DNA of 32,716 bases from an uncultured Halomicronema sp. (GCA_937899725.1 CALCCA010000111.1:1-32716); one strand, 5' to 3'; positions 7,249 to 15,602 are shown, counted from the first letter of the stretch. Program-made: numbers and translations. Notes: generated by a model from the letters alone, not told the origin.

Positions 7249-8141
7249 TTAGCATCATCTATAAAATCTGTATTTAGATGTTGAGATATCTCGCCTCGAG
7301 TCAATCGTTCAATAATGACGTCACAATTTTCGAGTTCAATGCCGATCCAATAACGGTGTCTGGCCTCACAGACAGCAAAGGTAGTGCCAGAGCCGCCGAA
7401 AGGGTCGAGCACGATATCGCCGGGGCGGGTAGAAATTTCGATCACCCGTGAGAGCAGCTTGGTAGAAAGTTGATTGGCCTGACGTTTTTTACTTTTAAAC
7501 TTCCAGTGGCGAACCGGCGGAATATCATTCCAAACATCGGTAAGATTCACGCCTTTGGGATTCATCGCTGAGCGATGACCGCCATAATCTTTGATGTCAC
7601 CGCCACAATGGCGACAGGTTTCTATCGGCGTGCGGATTTTGCGAAAAGTTTTGGGTTTGCTGCCTTTGCTGTAGTAAATCAAGCTGTAGTGAGAGGGGTA
7701 TAGCCGCCCGTTGATCGGCATGCTCATTTTGATATTGACCGCAATCCAATGACGGAATGTTAGACCCCGTTCCAGCAGATAGGGGCCAAGCATAATATTC
7801 CATTTTGGTAAGTTGTAAATGAAGAGTGACCCACCGGGGCGCAGCACTCGCTCACACTCGGCGATCCATGTATGCATCCAGTTGAGGTATTCATTCTCTC
7901 CTAAACTATCGTTGACTTTTTTGCCATAGTGCTTACCGAGATTAAAGGGGGGATCGGCAAACACCGTATCCACACTTTCACTTTCAATATGTTTGAGAAT
8001 TTCTAAGCAGTCGCCCTGAAAAAGTACACCGTGTTCTGTGTTGAGTATAGGTTGAGGGCAACGCTGACGAAGAATAGCTTCCGGCTTCCACTGAGGCGTA
8101 CTGAACTCTAGGACTTGCTGTTGATAAGTGTTTTCAGGCAT
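7245..8141 (-). CDS. DNA methyltransferase, beta class (R-M partner)
   Basis: A 298-residue N6-adenine/N4-cytosine methyltransferase. The catalytic motif IV DPPF (63-66) comes first and the SAM-binding motif I, DPFGGSGTT (246-254), comes last, the beta-class order. The stretch VFADPPFNLGKHYG and the GIELEN segment near the C-terminus are typical. A small CRHC pair (177-180) with nearby histidine may form a zinc knuckle. Paired with a BamHI-type endonuclease, it should protect GGATCC. DPPF rather than SPPY leaves open whether it makes m6A or m4C; BamHI's own methylase makes m4C. The gene is transcribed apart from C-R, so protection can be made before the nuclease. Confidence 0.93.
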   Translation of the reverse strand: MPENTYQQQVLEFSTPQWKPEAILRQRCPQPILNTEHGVLFQGDCLEILKHIESESVDTVFADPPFNLGKHYGKKVNDSLGENEYLNWMHTWIAECERVLRPGGSLFIYNLPKWNIMLGPYLLERGLTFRHWIAVNIKMSMPINGRLYPSHYSLIYYSKGSKPKTFRKIRTPIETCRHCGGDIKDYGGHRSAMNPKGVNLTDVWNDIPPVRHWKFKSKKRQANQLSTKLLSRVIEISTRPGDIVLDPFGGSGTTFAVCEARHRYWIGIELENCDVIIERLTRGEISQHLNTDFIDDAN

Positions 8142-8314
8142 GCGCGAAATTTGTTGGTCGAATTAGTGATGACTATGTGTATCACTCTGGAGTATGGATG
8201 TCAATTGGCACGATTTCCAGCCGGACATTGTGCATTAGCAAATCCTCTTGAATTCCTGCTAGCTAATTTGAGCGTGATCGCACTCAAGCAGAGTTGAGCG
8301 GCATTGTTGTCAAT

Positions 8315-9019
8315 CTAGACTGACCGAGTGATGCCGCCATCGACACGAAGATTTTGCCCCGTAATATAGCTGGCTCCTTCGGAAGCCAAAAACGCTACGA
8401 CAGCCGCGATTTCTTCTGTCTTACCATAACGACCCATCGGGATGCGTTGGAGAAACTGAGGTTTTTCCGGCAGGCTGTCGATAAAGCCGGGCAGGATGTT
8501 GTTCATGCGGATATTTTCTGCGGCATACCGATCTGCAAACAGCTTGGTATAGGCAGCCAGGCCAGCCCGAAAGACGCCAGAAGTTGGAAAGGTTGGGTCG
8601 GGCTCAAAAGCGGCAAAGGTCGAGATGTTGATGATGCTGCCAGATTGCTGCTGCTGCATGATAGGCGCGACTAACCGGGTGGGGCGGACGACGTTGAGAA
8701 AGTAGACCGCCATACCCTGCTGCCAATCGTCGTCTGACAGCTCTAGCAGCTCTCCTTTGGGGCCGTGACCGGCACTGTTGACCAGAACATCAACCCGCCC
8801 CCAGGCGTTCATCGTTTGATCAACGAGTTGCTGCAAATCGTCATTCGATTGATTAGAGCCGGTAACCCCAAGGCCACCGAGTTCGCTGGCCAGGGCCTCT
8901 CCTTTGCCAGATGAAGACAAAATTGCAACACGATACCCTGCTGCAGCTAACTTGCGCGCGGCACCTGCCCCCATGCCGCTGCCACCAGCGGTGATTATGG
9001 CAACTTTTTCATCAACCAT
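8315..9019 (-). CDS. SDR family protein with altered catalytic site
   Basis: The 234-residue protein has a Rossmann fold with the cofactor motif TAGGSGMGAG at 10-19, NSAG at 81-84 (classic NNAG), the active-site serine S133 in NISTF, and the C-terminal PGFIDS and SYITGQNLRVDGG segments. The standard YxxxK pair is absent: where Y and K should fall the sequence reads S147...R151 (TSGVFRAG). It may therefore be a non-classical or non-catalytic SDR, or use other residues. It stands alone between the methylase and the repeat protein; both flanking gaps are short. Substrate is unknown. Confidence 0.88.
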   Translation of the reverse strand: MVDEKVAIITAGGSGMGAGAARKLAAAGYRVAILSSSGKGEALASELGGLGVTGSNQSNDDLQQLVDQTMNAWGRVDVLVNSAGHGPKGELLELSDDDWQQGMAVYFLNVVRPTRLVAPIMQQQQSGSIINISTFAAFEPDPTFPTSGVFRAGLAAYTKLFADRYAAENIRMNNILPGFIDSLPEKPQFLQRIPMGRYGKTEEIAAVVAFLASEGASYITGQNLRVDGGITRSV

Positions 9020-9176
9020 TGACTGAGCCTGTGGTTACCAACGACAGTTTATAGGATGCATGAGCGAGACAGCATAATTCATCAAAGCATGATGGAATCG
9101 TGTTGACGGCTTCGCCTAACGGTACCCTACAGCATTGTTGATGGATAGAAATCTACTTATCAAACCAATAGATATC

Positions 9177-9209
9177 AAAGAGGGAGGCCAACAGTGGGCC
9201 TCCCTCTTT
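9177..9209. terminator. Strong hairpin terminator
   Basis: AAAGAGGGAGGCC (9177-9189) and GGCCTCCCTCTTT (9197-9209) form a perfect 13-bp stem with a 7-base loop. It lies 36 bases past the end of the repeat-protein gene on the minus strand, ends in TTT on both strands, and is the likely terminator of that gene. Confidence 0.85.
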
Positions 9210-9244
9210 AAACAATCCCGCTTCTCTGCCTGGCGCTTTTGGTT

Positions 9245-10744
9245 TTAACTTAAGCTGCGCCCTTCGGCATAGCCAAATATAAAGTAATGCTCGACGCCAC
9301 TTCCTAGTGTGTCTGCCTTGACCGCCGCCGCCACATCGGAGTTAGCCGCTAAGTAAGCACTCTCATCAAAAAGGCTACTGGGCCGACGACCTTCTGACAT
9401 GCCAAAGGTTTGGAAGTGCTCCCAGCCGGATTCAAAGAACCCATTCTCTACTGCTGCCTTGACATCCGCATAGAAGGTCAAATAATCATCTTCTTGGAAC
9501 ACAGAATAGGATAACCGTCCTTCCTGTGCCCCATGGGTAGTGAAATGCTCAAAGGCACTATCAATGGCCCCAGATTGCACCGCTGCCGCCACATCCGGGT
9601 TATTGAGCAGATAGTCTTTGGCATCAAACAAACCGCTGGGGTTACGGTTTTCTTTATGGCCGAACAAAAGGAAATGCTCGATGCCGCTCTGGAAGCCCCC
9701 GTTGGCAACTGCTGCTTTGACGTCAGCATTTTGAGCTAGGTAATATGCCTCGTCAAAGTAGGCAATAGGGCTGCGCCCTTCTGCCATGCCGTGAATGACA
9801 AAATGGTCATACCCTGTGGCAAACTCCCCTGCCGTCACTGCTGCCGTGACATCAGCATTTTGCAATAGATAATAGCTTTCATCAAAGGTGCTACCTAATG
9901 GCAAATCACCGATCTCTAGATTGATGGAGGTTTGGGAAGGGGTGCCTGTGATCTGCAGTGGCAAGTTGAGGCTCAAGACTACGGTGCTGGCCGAGTCGGC
10001 GGGTGTGCTCACTGGTGTTGGAGAGGGGCTGGCAAGGGCAGTTGCGAAGCGTAAAGTGCGAGGAATAATTTCAGTTACAAAGTCAGCACTATTGTTAGAG
10101 CCATTTGCATGGATGCCCTCCCCATAGTCAGTCGCAAAGCCAGCACTGAAAAAGTCAGAGCTCAGGTATACAACTTTCCCGGCACCCGCCTCGATTACTG
10201 CCACAGCTGCATTGCTGTCATCACCGTAGATGGGAGTAAACCCAGCGACTGTTCCATTGGCAATATTCCAACCGGAAAGGGGATCTAACGTTGCGGGGCC
10301 TCCTTCATAAGGCGTCCCCGCAGCGTTATCTATTTTTAAGCTGGTGGGCTCGTAGCTAGAACTATCTGGTCCTTCAGCTAAATCCCAACCAAAAATTCGA
10401 TTTAAGAAGATGGCATCATCAGAACCGTCAGTGCCCGTCATGACCATAATGCCGCCCCCTTCGACATAAGTCTTTAAAGTGTTGACGGCCGACTCGGGTA
10501 AGAAAGCATTATCCGTAGGAGATGCATTCTCCATATCAGTCATGAAGAAGAAAGTGGCATCGTTTAATCGAGTTGCCAGGTCAGGTATCGTAAAAGAGGT
10601 AATGCCCGCTTCGATAGCGTAATTTTCACCGTCATCAATTTGCTTTTGAATAATACTTAGGATATTCGCATTCTCGTCGCTAGAGTCTCCTACGCCGTTG
10701 CCGTTTAGATTGGGTTGATTGAATACTGCGACTTTCGTAACCAT
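9245..10744 (-). CDS. GATase/ThuA-like protein with five 43-residue repeats
   Basis: Residues 1-235 look like a class I glutamine-amidotransferase/ThuA-like fold, with beta strands KVAVFNQ, ATFFFMTD, VEGGGIMVMTG and VVYLSSDFF and a family style of late-residue glycine turns. I see no cysteine nucleophile, so it is probably a non-catalytic version. A Ser/Thr/Pro linker (238-282) follows. Then five repeats start at residues 287, 330, 373, 416 and 459, exactly 43 apart, each of the form FDE..YL..N.DV.AAV..G...SG.EHF..G..EGR. Repeats of this kind occur in cyanobacterial exported or calcium-binding-like proteins. There is no N-terminal signal peptide; type I export is possible but not shown. Single-gene transcript ending at the hairpin 9177-9209. 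Function unknown. Confidence 0.85.
   Translation of the reverse strand: MVTKVAVFNQPNLNGNGVGDSSDENANILSIIQKQIDDGENYAIEAGITSFTIPDLATRLNDATFFFMTDMENASPTDNAFLPESAVNTLKTYVEGGGIMVMTGTDGSDDAIFLNRIFGWDLAEGPDSSSYEPTSLKIDNAAGTPYEGGPATLDPLSGWNIANGTVAGFTPIYGDDSNAAVAVIEAGAGKVVYLSSDFFSAGFATDYGEGIHANGSNNSADFVTEIIPRTLRFATALASPSPTPVSTPADSASTVVLSLNLPLQITGTPSQTSINLEIGDLPLGSTFDESYYLLQNADVTAAVTAGEFATGYDHFVIHGMAEGRSPIAYFDEAYYLAQNADVKAAVANGGFQSGIEHFLLFGHKENRNPSGLFDAKDYLLNNPDVAAAVQSGAIDSAFEHFTTHGAQEGRLSYSVFQEDDYLTFYADVKAAVENGFFESGWEHFQTFGMSEGRRPSSLFDESAYLAANSDVAAAVKADTLGSGVEHYFIFGYAEGRSLS
9248..9886 (-). repeat. Five tandem 129-bp coding repeats
   Basis: The C-terminal repeats of the 499-residue protein are in exact 129-base register (43 codons, no indels). 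The DNA has diverged, but the codons for the DV.AAV and EHF..G..EGR cores recur. The regular spacing shows expansion by in-frame tandem duplication under selection for length. Confidence 0.8.
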
Positions 10745-11217
10745 GACTTTGCCTGATTCCTAAAAACTCAACAACATAAAGACAGAACGCAGGATGATGC
10801 AACCAAGCTGCTCTCATTGCGCCTTTATGAAGCCGTGAACGCTGAACTGAAAGTTCGGCATTCGGCTCACGATTTTAGGATGGACAAGTGATCAATCAAC
10901 AAATCTAAGTGGCTTCTATGAATTTTGGAGTGACTGGGCAGATTAGCTAAATATTTACAGTGGTTCTCAAGTTGACATAGAACACCCTATTGGTCTAGAA
11001 ATCTCACTTAGAAATAGCGGCTCCCAGTGGCGACAACGTTCAGAGTGAAATTATGTGGCGAGCCCAGAGTATGAGGCTATAGACAATGCTCTCAAAACAG
11101 CATACGTAAGGTACTACTAGCGCGGCGATGCCCCTTTCTCCCGAACACCGCGATCACTCCGTAAACCACTAAAGGTTCCCCTCCGGTGCTCACCAGCGGG
11201 ACGCGGAATACCTTTAA
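10745..11217. other. Intergenic stretch with no supported feature
   Basis: About 470 bp between the start of the repeat-protein gene and the decayed antitoxin. It must hold the promoter of the repeat-protein gene (minus strand), but no convincing box stands out. A short inverted pair around CTGAAC..GTTCGG near 10850 is too weak to call. No ORF, RNA gene or mobile-element end is supported. Confidence 0.5.
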
Positions 11218-11445
11218 TCAGCTACTTGATGGCATTGATTCAATCAGCGCTCTCAGCACCCGGTTAACTGCTTCAGGTGTGGTAGATACCTAGGCGACAT
11301 CTTCATCTAAAACGACGACGGTACATTGCTGTGCTCCATCATGAGCTGCAAATCGATTTGGCTTTGCTTTTATATAGTCGAGGCGATATTCATCTAAAAG
11401 CTCATCTGCGGCAGGCGGTGAGTTCTCAGAGGGCAGATTGTTCAT
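11218..11445 (-). pseudogene. BrnA-like antitoxin broken by an amber codon
   Basis: From the ATG at 11445 the minus strand encodes a protein starting MNNLPSENSPP with the family segment DEYRLDYIKAKPNRFA and then VVVLDEDVA, stopping at TAG (11290-11292). The same frame continues past the TAG with VSTTPEAVNRVLRALIESMP and a TGA at 11218-11220. That continuation is the missing C-terminal DNA-binding half of such antitoxins (normally ...LDEDVAKVF.TPEAVN.ALR..). A single AAG to TAG change explains the break; read through, it would be 75 residues. The start overlaps the restored end of the toxin gene by 20 bases, the usual toxin-first order of brnTA. The 51-residue product lacks its operator-binding part. 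Confidence 0.75.
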
Positions 11446-11703
11446 AATCCTCACGTTCCTGACAAGTGGCTAAACGGGCGCTGACGAGCGGATACGGTTT
11501 GATCGTTCACTAAAGGCGACCAGTAATAGTCGATTTTGTTGAGAGTGACCGATGATGATTTCTCGACGTTCTTCAGCAGAATGAGCTTCATCGTCGAAGA
11601 TGACTGCCAGCGGGTTCTCAAACACAGTTCTAGCTTCTTTAAAGCTAACACCGTGCTTCTTTAGGTTGGCGGCCGCTTTTGACAAATCCCACTCAAATCT
11701 CAT
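11426..11703 (-). pseudogene. BrnT-like toxin with a C-terminal frameshift
   Basis: The minus-strand frame from ATG 11703 reads MRFEWDLSKAAANLKKHGVSF, then FENPLAVIFDDEAH, EERREIIIGHSQQNRLLLVAF and SERSNRIRS. This is the BrnT ribonuclease fold and order. It then ends early in SAPV at TAG 11470-11472. In the next frame the expected tail follows directly, SARLATCQEREDYEQSAL, ending at TGA 11426-11428. One base appears to be missing near 11480, inside RIR.xSAR, the conserved C-terminal strand and helix that carry active-site residues. The shifted 77-residue protein probably lacks activity. The ATG overlaps the stop of the upstream PLP-enzyme gene (ATGA), so it is co-transcribed with it. Confidence 0.8.
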
Positions 11704-12950
11704 GTCTCTGCTGATTCGATGCTCAACCGCTGAATTGCCTTGACTGCCGCTTCGATCGCGATCGCGACATGCGTCCAGTGGGTACCGCCTTGGCAATAGA
11801 CTACGTAGGGTTCTCGTAGAGGGCCATCGGCAGAGAGTTCTGACGTGCTGCCGTCGATGAAGGTGCCGCCTGCCATGACCAGCTCGCTGTCATAGCCCGG
11901 CATGCCCGCCGGGATGGGTTCTACATAAGATTCCACCGGCGAATGCTGCTGGATCGCTTTGCAAAAAGCGATTAGCTTTTCGGGGGAGCCCAGTTTGATC
12001 GCTTGAATGACGTCGCGCTGGTGATCGGCTGCTGGGGGATGCACCGCGTAGCCGAGTCGCTCAAAGGTGTGGGCGATCAACGCATTGCCCTTCATGGCTT
12101 CCCCCACCATTTGCGGCGCGAGAAACAAGCCCTGAAACAACAGCCGATTTTGATTGAGGCTGGCCCCGCCGCTGCTGCCGATGCCAGGGGCAGTTAGGCG
12201 ACAGAGGGCCATTTCAACCAGGTCTTCGCGTCCGGCCAGATAACCGCCGGTGGTCGCGATCGTGCCGCCAGGATTTTTGATCAGTGAGCCCGCCATTAAG
12301 TCCACCCCGACGGCGGTCGGTTCGCGATCTTCCACAAATTCGCCGTAGCAATTATCGACAAAGCAAACCGTGTGGGGATTTTGCTGCTTGACCACCTGCA
12401 CAATGCGCTCAATTTCAGCAATGGTCAGGCTGCGCCGCCAGCTATAGCCGCACGATCGCTGGATCAACACCAGCCGGGTTTCGGGCTTTATTGCCTGTTC
12501 TAGGCTCTCCCAGTCAACGGAAGCGTCTATAGTAAGGGGTAGTTCACAATAAGTAACACCAAACTCTTTTAGGGAACCCTGGTGATTACCCCGAAGCCCG
12601 ATCACCTCTTCTAAGGTGTCGTAGGGCGAGCCCGCCACGGCCAACAGTTCGTCACCAGGACGCAAAACGCCAAATAAGGCACACGCGATCGCGTGAGTTC
12701 CTGAAACCAACTGCACTCTGACCGCAGCAGCTTCTGCCTGCATGACATCGGCAAAGACGCGATCCAACGTGGCGCGGCCCAGGTCGTTGTGACCATAGCC
12801 AGACACACTGGCAAAATGGTGACTGCCTACCCGGTGCTTACCCATGGCTGCCAGCACCCGACTCAGATTGGCTTTGACCTGCCGGTCAATCTGCCAAAAG
12901 ATCTGGGAGAGTGCGACCTCAGAGACTTGCATGTTGTCTGGGGAATTCAT
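11700..12950 (-). CDS. Aluminium-resistance / methionine gamma-lyase family PLP enzyme
   Basis: This 416-residue fold-type I PLP protein matches the family annotated as aluminium resistance protein or methionine gamma-lyase family protein, common in cyanobacteria and Firmicutes. Landmarks are SGYGHNDLGRATLDRVFADV near residue 50, VSGTHAIACALFGVLRPGD, the FVDNCYGEF aspartate that binds the pyridine ring, and the Schiff-base lysine region SLIKNPGGTIATTGGY near 225. The ATG at 12950 gives the usual start. Its true substrate is not established; carbon-sulfur lyase activity is inferred from the fold. The stop codon overlaps the start of the broken BrnT gene. Its promoter lies in the 80-bp divergent gap shared with desC. 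Confidence 0.92.
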   Translation of the reverse strand: MNSPDNMQVSEVALSQIFWQIDRQVKANLSRVLAAMGKHRVGSHHFASVSGYGHNDLGRATLDRVFADVMQAEAAAVRVQLVSGTHAIACALFGVLRPGDELLAVAGSPYDTLEEVIGLRGNHQGSLKEFGVTYCELPLTIDASVDWESLEQAIKPETRLVLIQRSCGYSWRRSLTIAEIERIVQVVKQQNPHTVCFVDNCYGEFVEDREPTAVGVDLMAGSLIKNPGGTIATTGGYLAGREDLVEMALCRLTAPGIGSSGGASLNQNRLLFQGLFLAPQMVGEAMKGNALIAHTFERLGYAVHPPAADHQRDVIQAIKLGSPEKLIAFCKAIQQHSPVESYVEPIPAGMPGYDSELVMAGGTFIDGSTSELSADGPLREPYVVYCQGGTHWTHVAIAIEAAVKAIQRLSIESAET

Positions 12951-13031
12951 CGGGGAATCAATGTCTATGCTGTGTAGAGTTTATTCTCCTGTGAGTTGGT
13001 ATCTTCCTGTCCAAAATCTGAGAAATTGTGC

Positions 13032-13850
13032 ATGACAACCGCTATTCGAAATTTAGATAAACCGACTGTTGATTGGCCGACCACTCTCTTTATGGTGGCG
13101 ATTCACGGCTTGGCCTTGCTGGCTTTTATTCCTGGTAACACGACCTGGGCCGCTGTTGGCGTGGCGTTGGTGCTGCACTGGATTACTGGCTGCCTGGGCA
13201 TTACCCTGGGCTGGCACCGGTTGATCGCCCATAAAAGCTTTGAAGTGCCTAAGTGGCTAGAGTATTTCTTTGTGGTTTGCGGCACGCTAGCCTGCCAGCA
13301 TGGCCCCATTGTGTGGATTGGGCTGCACCGCCATCACCACCGGTATTCCGATCAGCCTAATGATCACCATGATGCGGGCAAAGGTTTTTGGTGGAGCCAT
13401 ATGGGTTGGTTGCTGAGAGAGGTCCCGGCGAAAGATGAGATCCACAAATTTACCCGTGACATCGCGGATGATCCGGTTTACAAATTTTTTGAAAAATACT
13501 TTTTGTCGATGCAGTTGCCCTTGGGCATCGTCCTTTATCTGATGGGCGGCTGGCCGTTTGTGGTCTGGGGTATTTTTGTCCGCTTGGTGGTCGTGTATCA
13601 CTGCACTTGGTTTGTGAATAGCGCCACTCACAAGTTTGGCTATCGCACTTACAACACCGACGATACTTCCACCAACTGCTGGTGGGTGGCGCTCGTTACC
13701 TACGGCGAAGGCTGGCACAACAACCACCATGCTTATCAGCACTCAGCCCGTCATGGCTTGAAATGGTGGGAGATTGATGTGACTTGGTTGCACATTCGTC
13801 TGCTGCAATTGCTCGGTTTAGCTCGCAAGGTCAAGGTCGCTGACTCATAG
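13032..13850 (+). CDS. desC: Acyl-lipid delta-9 desaturase
   Basis: A membrane di-iron fatty acid desaturase of 272 residues, the usual DesC length. It introduces the first double bond at C9 of acyl chains on membrane lipids, using ferredoxin as electron donor in cyanobacteria. The three histidine boxes are intact: HRLIAH (62-67), HRHHH (99-103) and HNNHH (229-233). Hydrophobic pairs at about 18-58 and 160-195 make four membrane spans. The ATG at 13032 is chosen over an upstream in-frame TTG (12996) because MTTAIRNLDKPTVDW matches family starts. It is divergent from the PLP enzyme and ends in a clear terminator. Confidence 0.93.
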   Translation: MTTAIRNLDKPTVDWPTTLFMVAIHGLALLAFIPGNTTWAAVGVALVLHWITGCLGITLGWHRLIAHKSFEVPKWLEYFFVVCGTLACQHGPIVWIGLHRHHHRYSDQPNDHHDAGKGFWWSHMGWLLREVPAKDEIHKFTRDIADDPVYKFFEKYFLSMQLPLGIVLYLMGGWPFVVWGIFVRLVVVYHCTWFVNSATHKFGYRTYNTDDTSTNCWWVALVTYGEGWHNNHHAYQHSARHGLKWWEIDVTWLHIRLLQLLGLARKVKVADS

Positions 13851-13884
13851 CCCAGTCGGCAAAAAATCTCTCACTATGTAACTC

Positions 13885-13908
13885 AAAGGGGCGGTTAGCC
13901 CCTTTTTT
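13885..13908 (+). terminator. Rho-independent terminator of desC
   Basis: AAAGGGGC (13885-13892) pairs with GCCCCTTT (13898-13905) across a 5-base loop and runs on into six T residues (13903-13908), 35 bases after the desC stop. Confidence 0.85.
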
Positions 13909-14000
13909 GTTGCCGATATTGCTGTGCGATTGCACAGCAGAGGTCGATCTGTATCAATGAAAAGATGATGTGTTATGGATTCTGTGACGGGTTCTATTGA

Positions 14001-15389
14001 CTAAACGTTTACGCTCTGTGTGCTTCTTACTTGAGCTAAAGACTTCCGATATTCAGCAGCTTCAGCAATTTTTGTGATTTTGATTGCTGAAGTACACGTT
14101 TGTAGCTGCTGATCAATCTCTTCAACAGCTTTAGTGACTTCTTCGAGTGATACTCTGAAAAACTCTTTTCGTGCATTAACACTATTCACACGTTGAGTAT
14201 CAAATGTCTTGTGTAGCCTACGTTCCAACTCAGGGGCATTTGCACAGGAGATCATTGCATGAACATCAAAAGGAAATGGCACAGAAGCGTCTCCCAGTTC
14301 TTTCACTCGCTCTTCTGGCTTCAGTCTTCGAGTCATGCCAATTTTGTAGATGTTCTCACCGAATGAACCTAAGTTTGAAATAATGTAAACATGGCCAGAT
14401 TTAGTTAGCTGTGCTTGTGAGATCGCTCGCGCTTTGTTGTCTTCTGCCTCAGCAACTCTTTTCTGAAGCTCTGCAATCTGTGCTTGAAGTTCTTGCTGGA
14501 GCTTTCCAGTGGCAGTTTCGGCTTCTTTTCTAGCTTTTTCTAATGCGTCTTGATACTGCTTCTCTTCTTTTTCGGCTTCTTTTCTAGCTTTTTCTATTTC
14601 TTTGGCCGCGCGCTCTTCTTCACGCATTTGCTCACGAATTTTTCTTTGCTCTTCTTGTTCCTCCTGCTTTTTCTCTTGATACTCGTGAGTCAATCTCAAT
14701 TCTTCGATTTTTAGAGTTAAGTACTCATACGTGATCTCACAATGTGTCGTCGCAGAAAGCTTATTCAAGGTTTCATATGCTTTTTGTAAACGATTCTCCA
14801 TTGTTTGTATATTGTTATATCTGACTTTGCTGATCGCTGAATCGCATTCCCCATTAAATGCACGAAGAACTAGCTTAAGAAAGCCATTCACCATCTTCTG
14901 ACCTTCGCGTTTGCTGCCTGCAACTGTCCATTCTGTATTGCAAATGGCAGCTGTCTTTTCTTTGATTAGTTGCTTTTGTTTAGTTCGAATGACGTCTAGT
15001 CTTTGTTTGTATTCTGTCGCCTCTTGAAAATCATACTTAGATTCATAGAAGCCGAATTCCTCAACAAAGTCTTTTTCTTCAAGCTCAGATAGTTTTTCGG
15101 CAAGTGTATTGATCTTTAAATTAATTTCCTGTTCTTGTAGACTGGCTTGTGTTTGAAGCTGTTTGAGGCGATCTCGAAGAATGATGATTTTTGTGTCTAA
15201 CTGTTTGATGGCTTCTTCTTTCGAGATCAGTCCACCATACTTTCGATCTGCAGCTCTGAGTTTCTTTTCAGCTTCTTGAGCTAATTGCTGAGTGATCTTG
15301 TTTTCATTTCTACTTTTTTGAAGTTGCTGATAAAGTAATGCTGTTCCTGTAGCGAAAACAATAGATAGAAAAAGCAATAAGAAAGACAT
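14001..15389 (-). CDS. Membrane-anchored DUF4041 / GIY-YIG-like protein
   Basis: Residues 2-20 form one hydrophobic anchor. A coiled coil and a DUF4041-like domain (about 90-235, including EEFGFYESKYDF and GSKREGQKMVNGFLK) follow, then a highly charged coiled coil (about 240-328). A T5orf172/Mug113-type GIY-YIG domain (about 332-425) comes last. Its marks are GHVYII, YKIGMTRR, ERVKELGDAS, the acidic PELERRLHKTF and NARKEFFRV. These are the expected tyrosines, arginine, glutamate and asparagine of the nuclease fold, so DNA cleavage or nicking is plausible. This architecture is common in phages and mobile islands, and its role is not settled. Composition is AT-richer than its neighbours, hinting at transfer. 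No partner gene is evident. Confidence 0.85.
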   Translation of the reverse strand: MSFLLLFLSIVFATGTALLYQQLQKSRNENKITQQLAQEAEKKLRAADRKYGGLISKEEAIKQLDTKIIILRDRLKQLQTQASLQEQEINLKINTLAEKLSELEEKDFVEEFGFYESKYDFQEATEYKQRLDVIRTKQKQLIKEKTAAICNTEWTVAGSKREGQKMVNGFLKLVLRAFNGECDSAISKVRYNNIQTMENRLQKAYETLNKLSATTHCEITYEYLTLKIEELRLTHEYQEKKQEEQEEQRKIREQMREEERAAKEIEKARKEAEKEEKQYQDALEKARKEAETATGKLQQELQAQIAELQKRVAEAEDNKARAISQAQLTKSGHVYIISNLGSFGENIYKIGMTRRLKPEERVKELGDASVPFPFDVHAMISCANAPELERRLHKTFDTQRVNSVNARKEFFRVSLEEVTKAVEEIDQQLQTCTSAIKITKIAEAAEYRKSLAQVRSTQSVNV

Positions 15390-15602
15390 AGGTTTAACGT
15401 ACGAAAACTCTCTCTGCAGAATTCCCAGCGTTTAGGCAGAATCGTTAATCTTTTGGTGAGCCAATGATTTCTTCATAGGTCGATACAATAGCGATCTTCC
15501 CCTTTCAATCCAGAGAGAGCACTTCCTCTAATCAACTGACTGTTTTACCGTTCACGCTATAGTCGATGCTTGAAGAACGAGCCCTCTGCATCTAATCAAC
15601 TT

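Noticed and set aside
9248-9886. Regular 129-bp repeats that could be read as a repeat array
   Set aside because: They lie in frame inside one coding gene and encode a 43-residue module; there are no short identical repeats with unique spacers, so this is not a CRISPR array.
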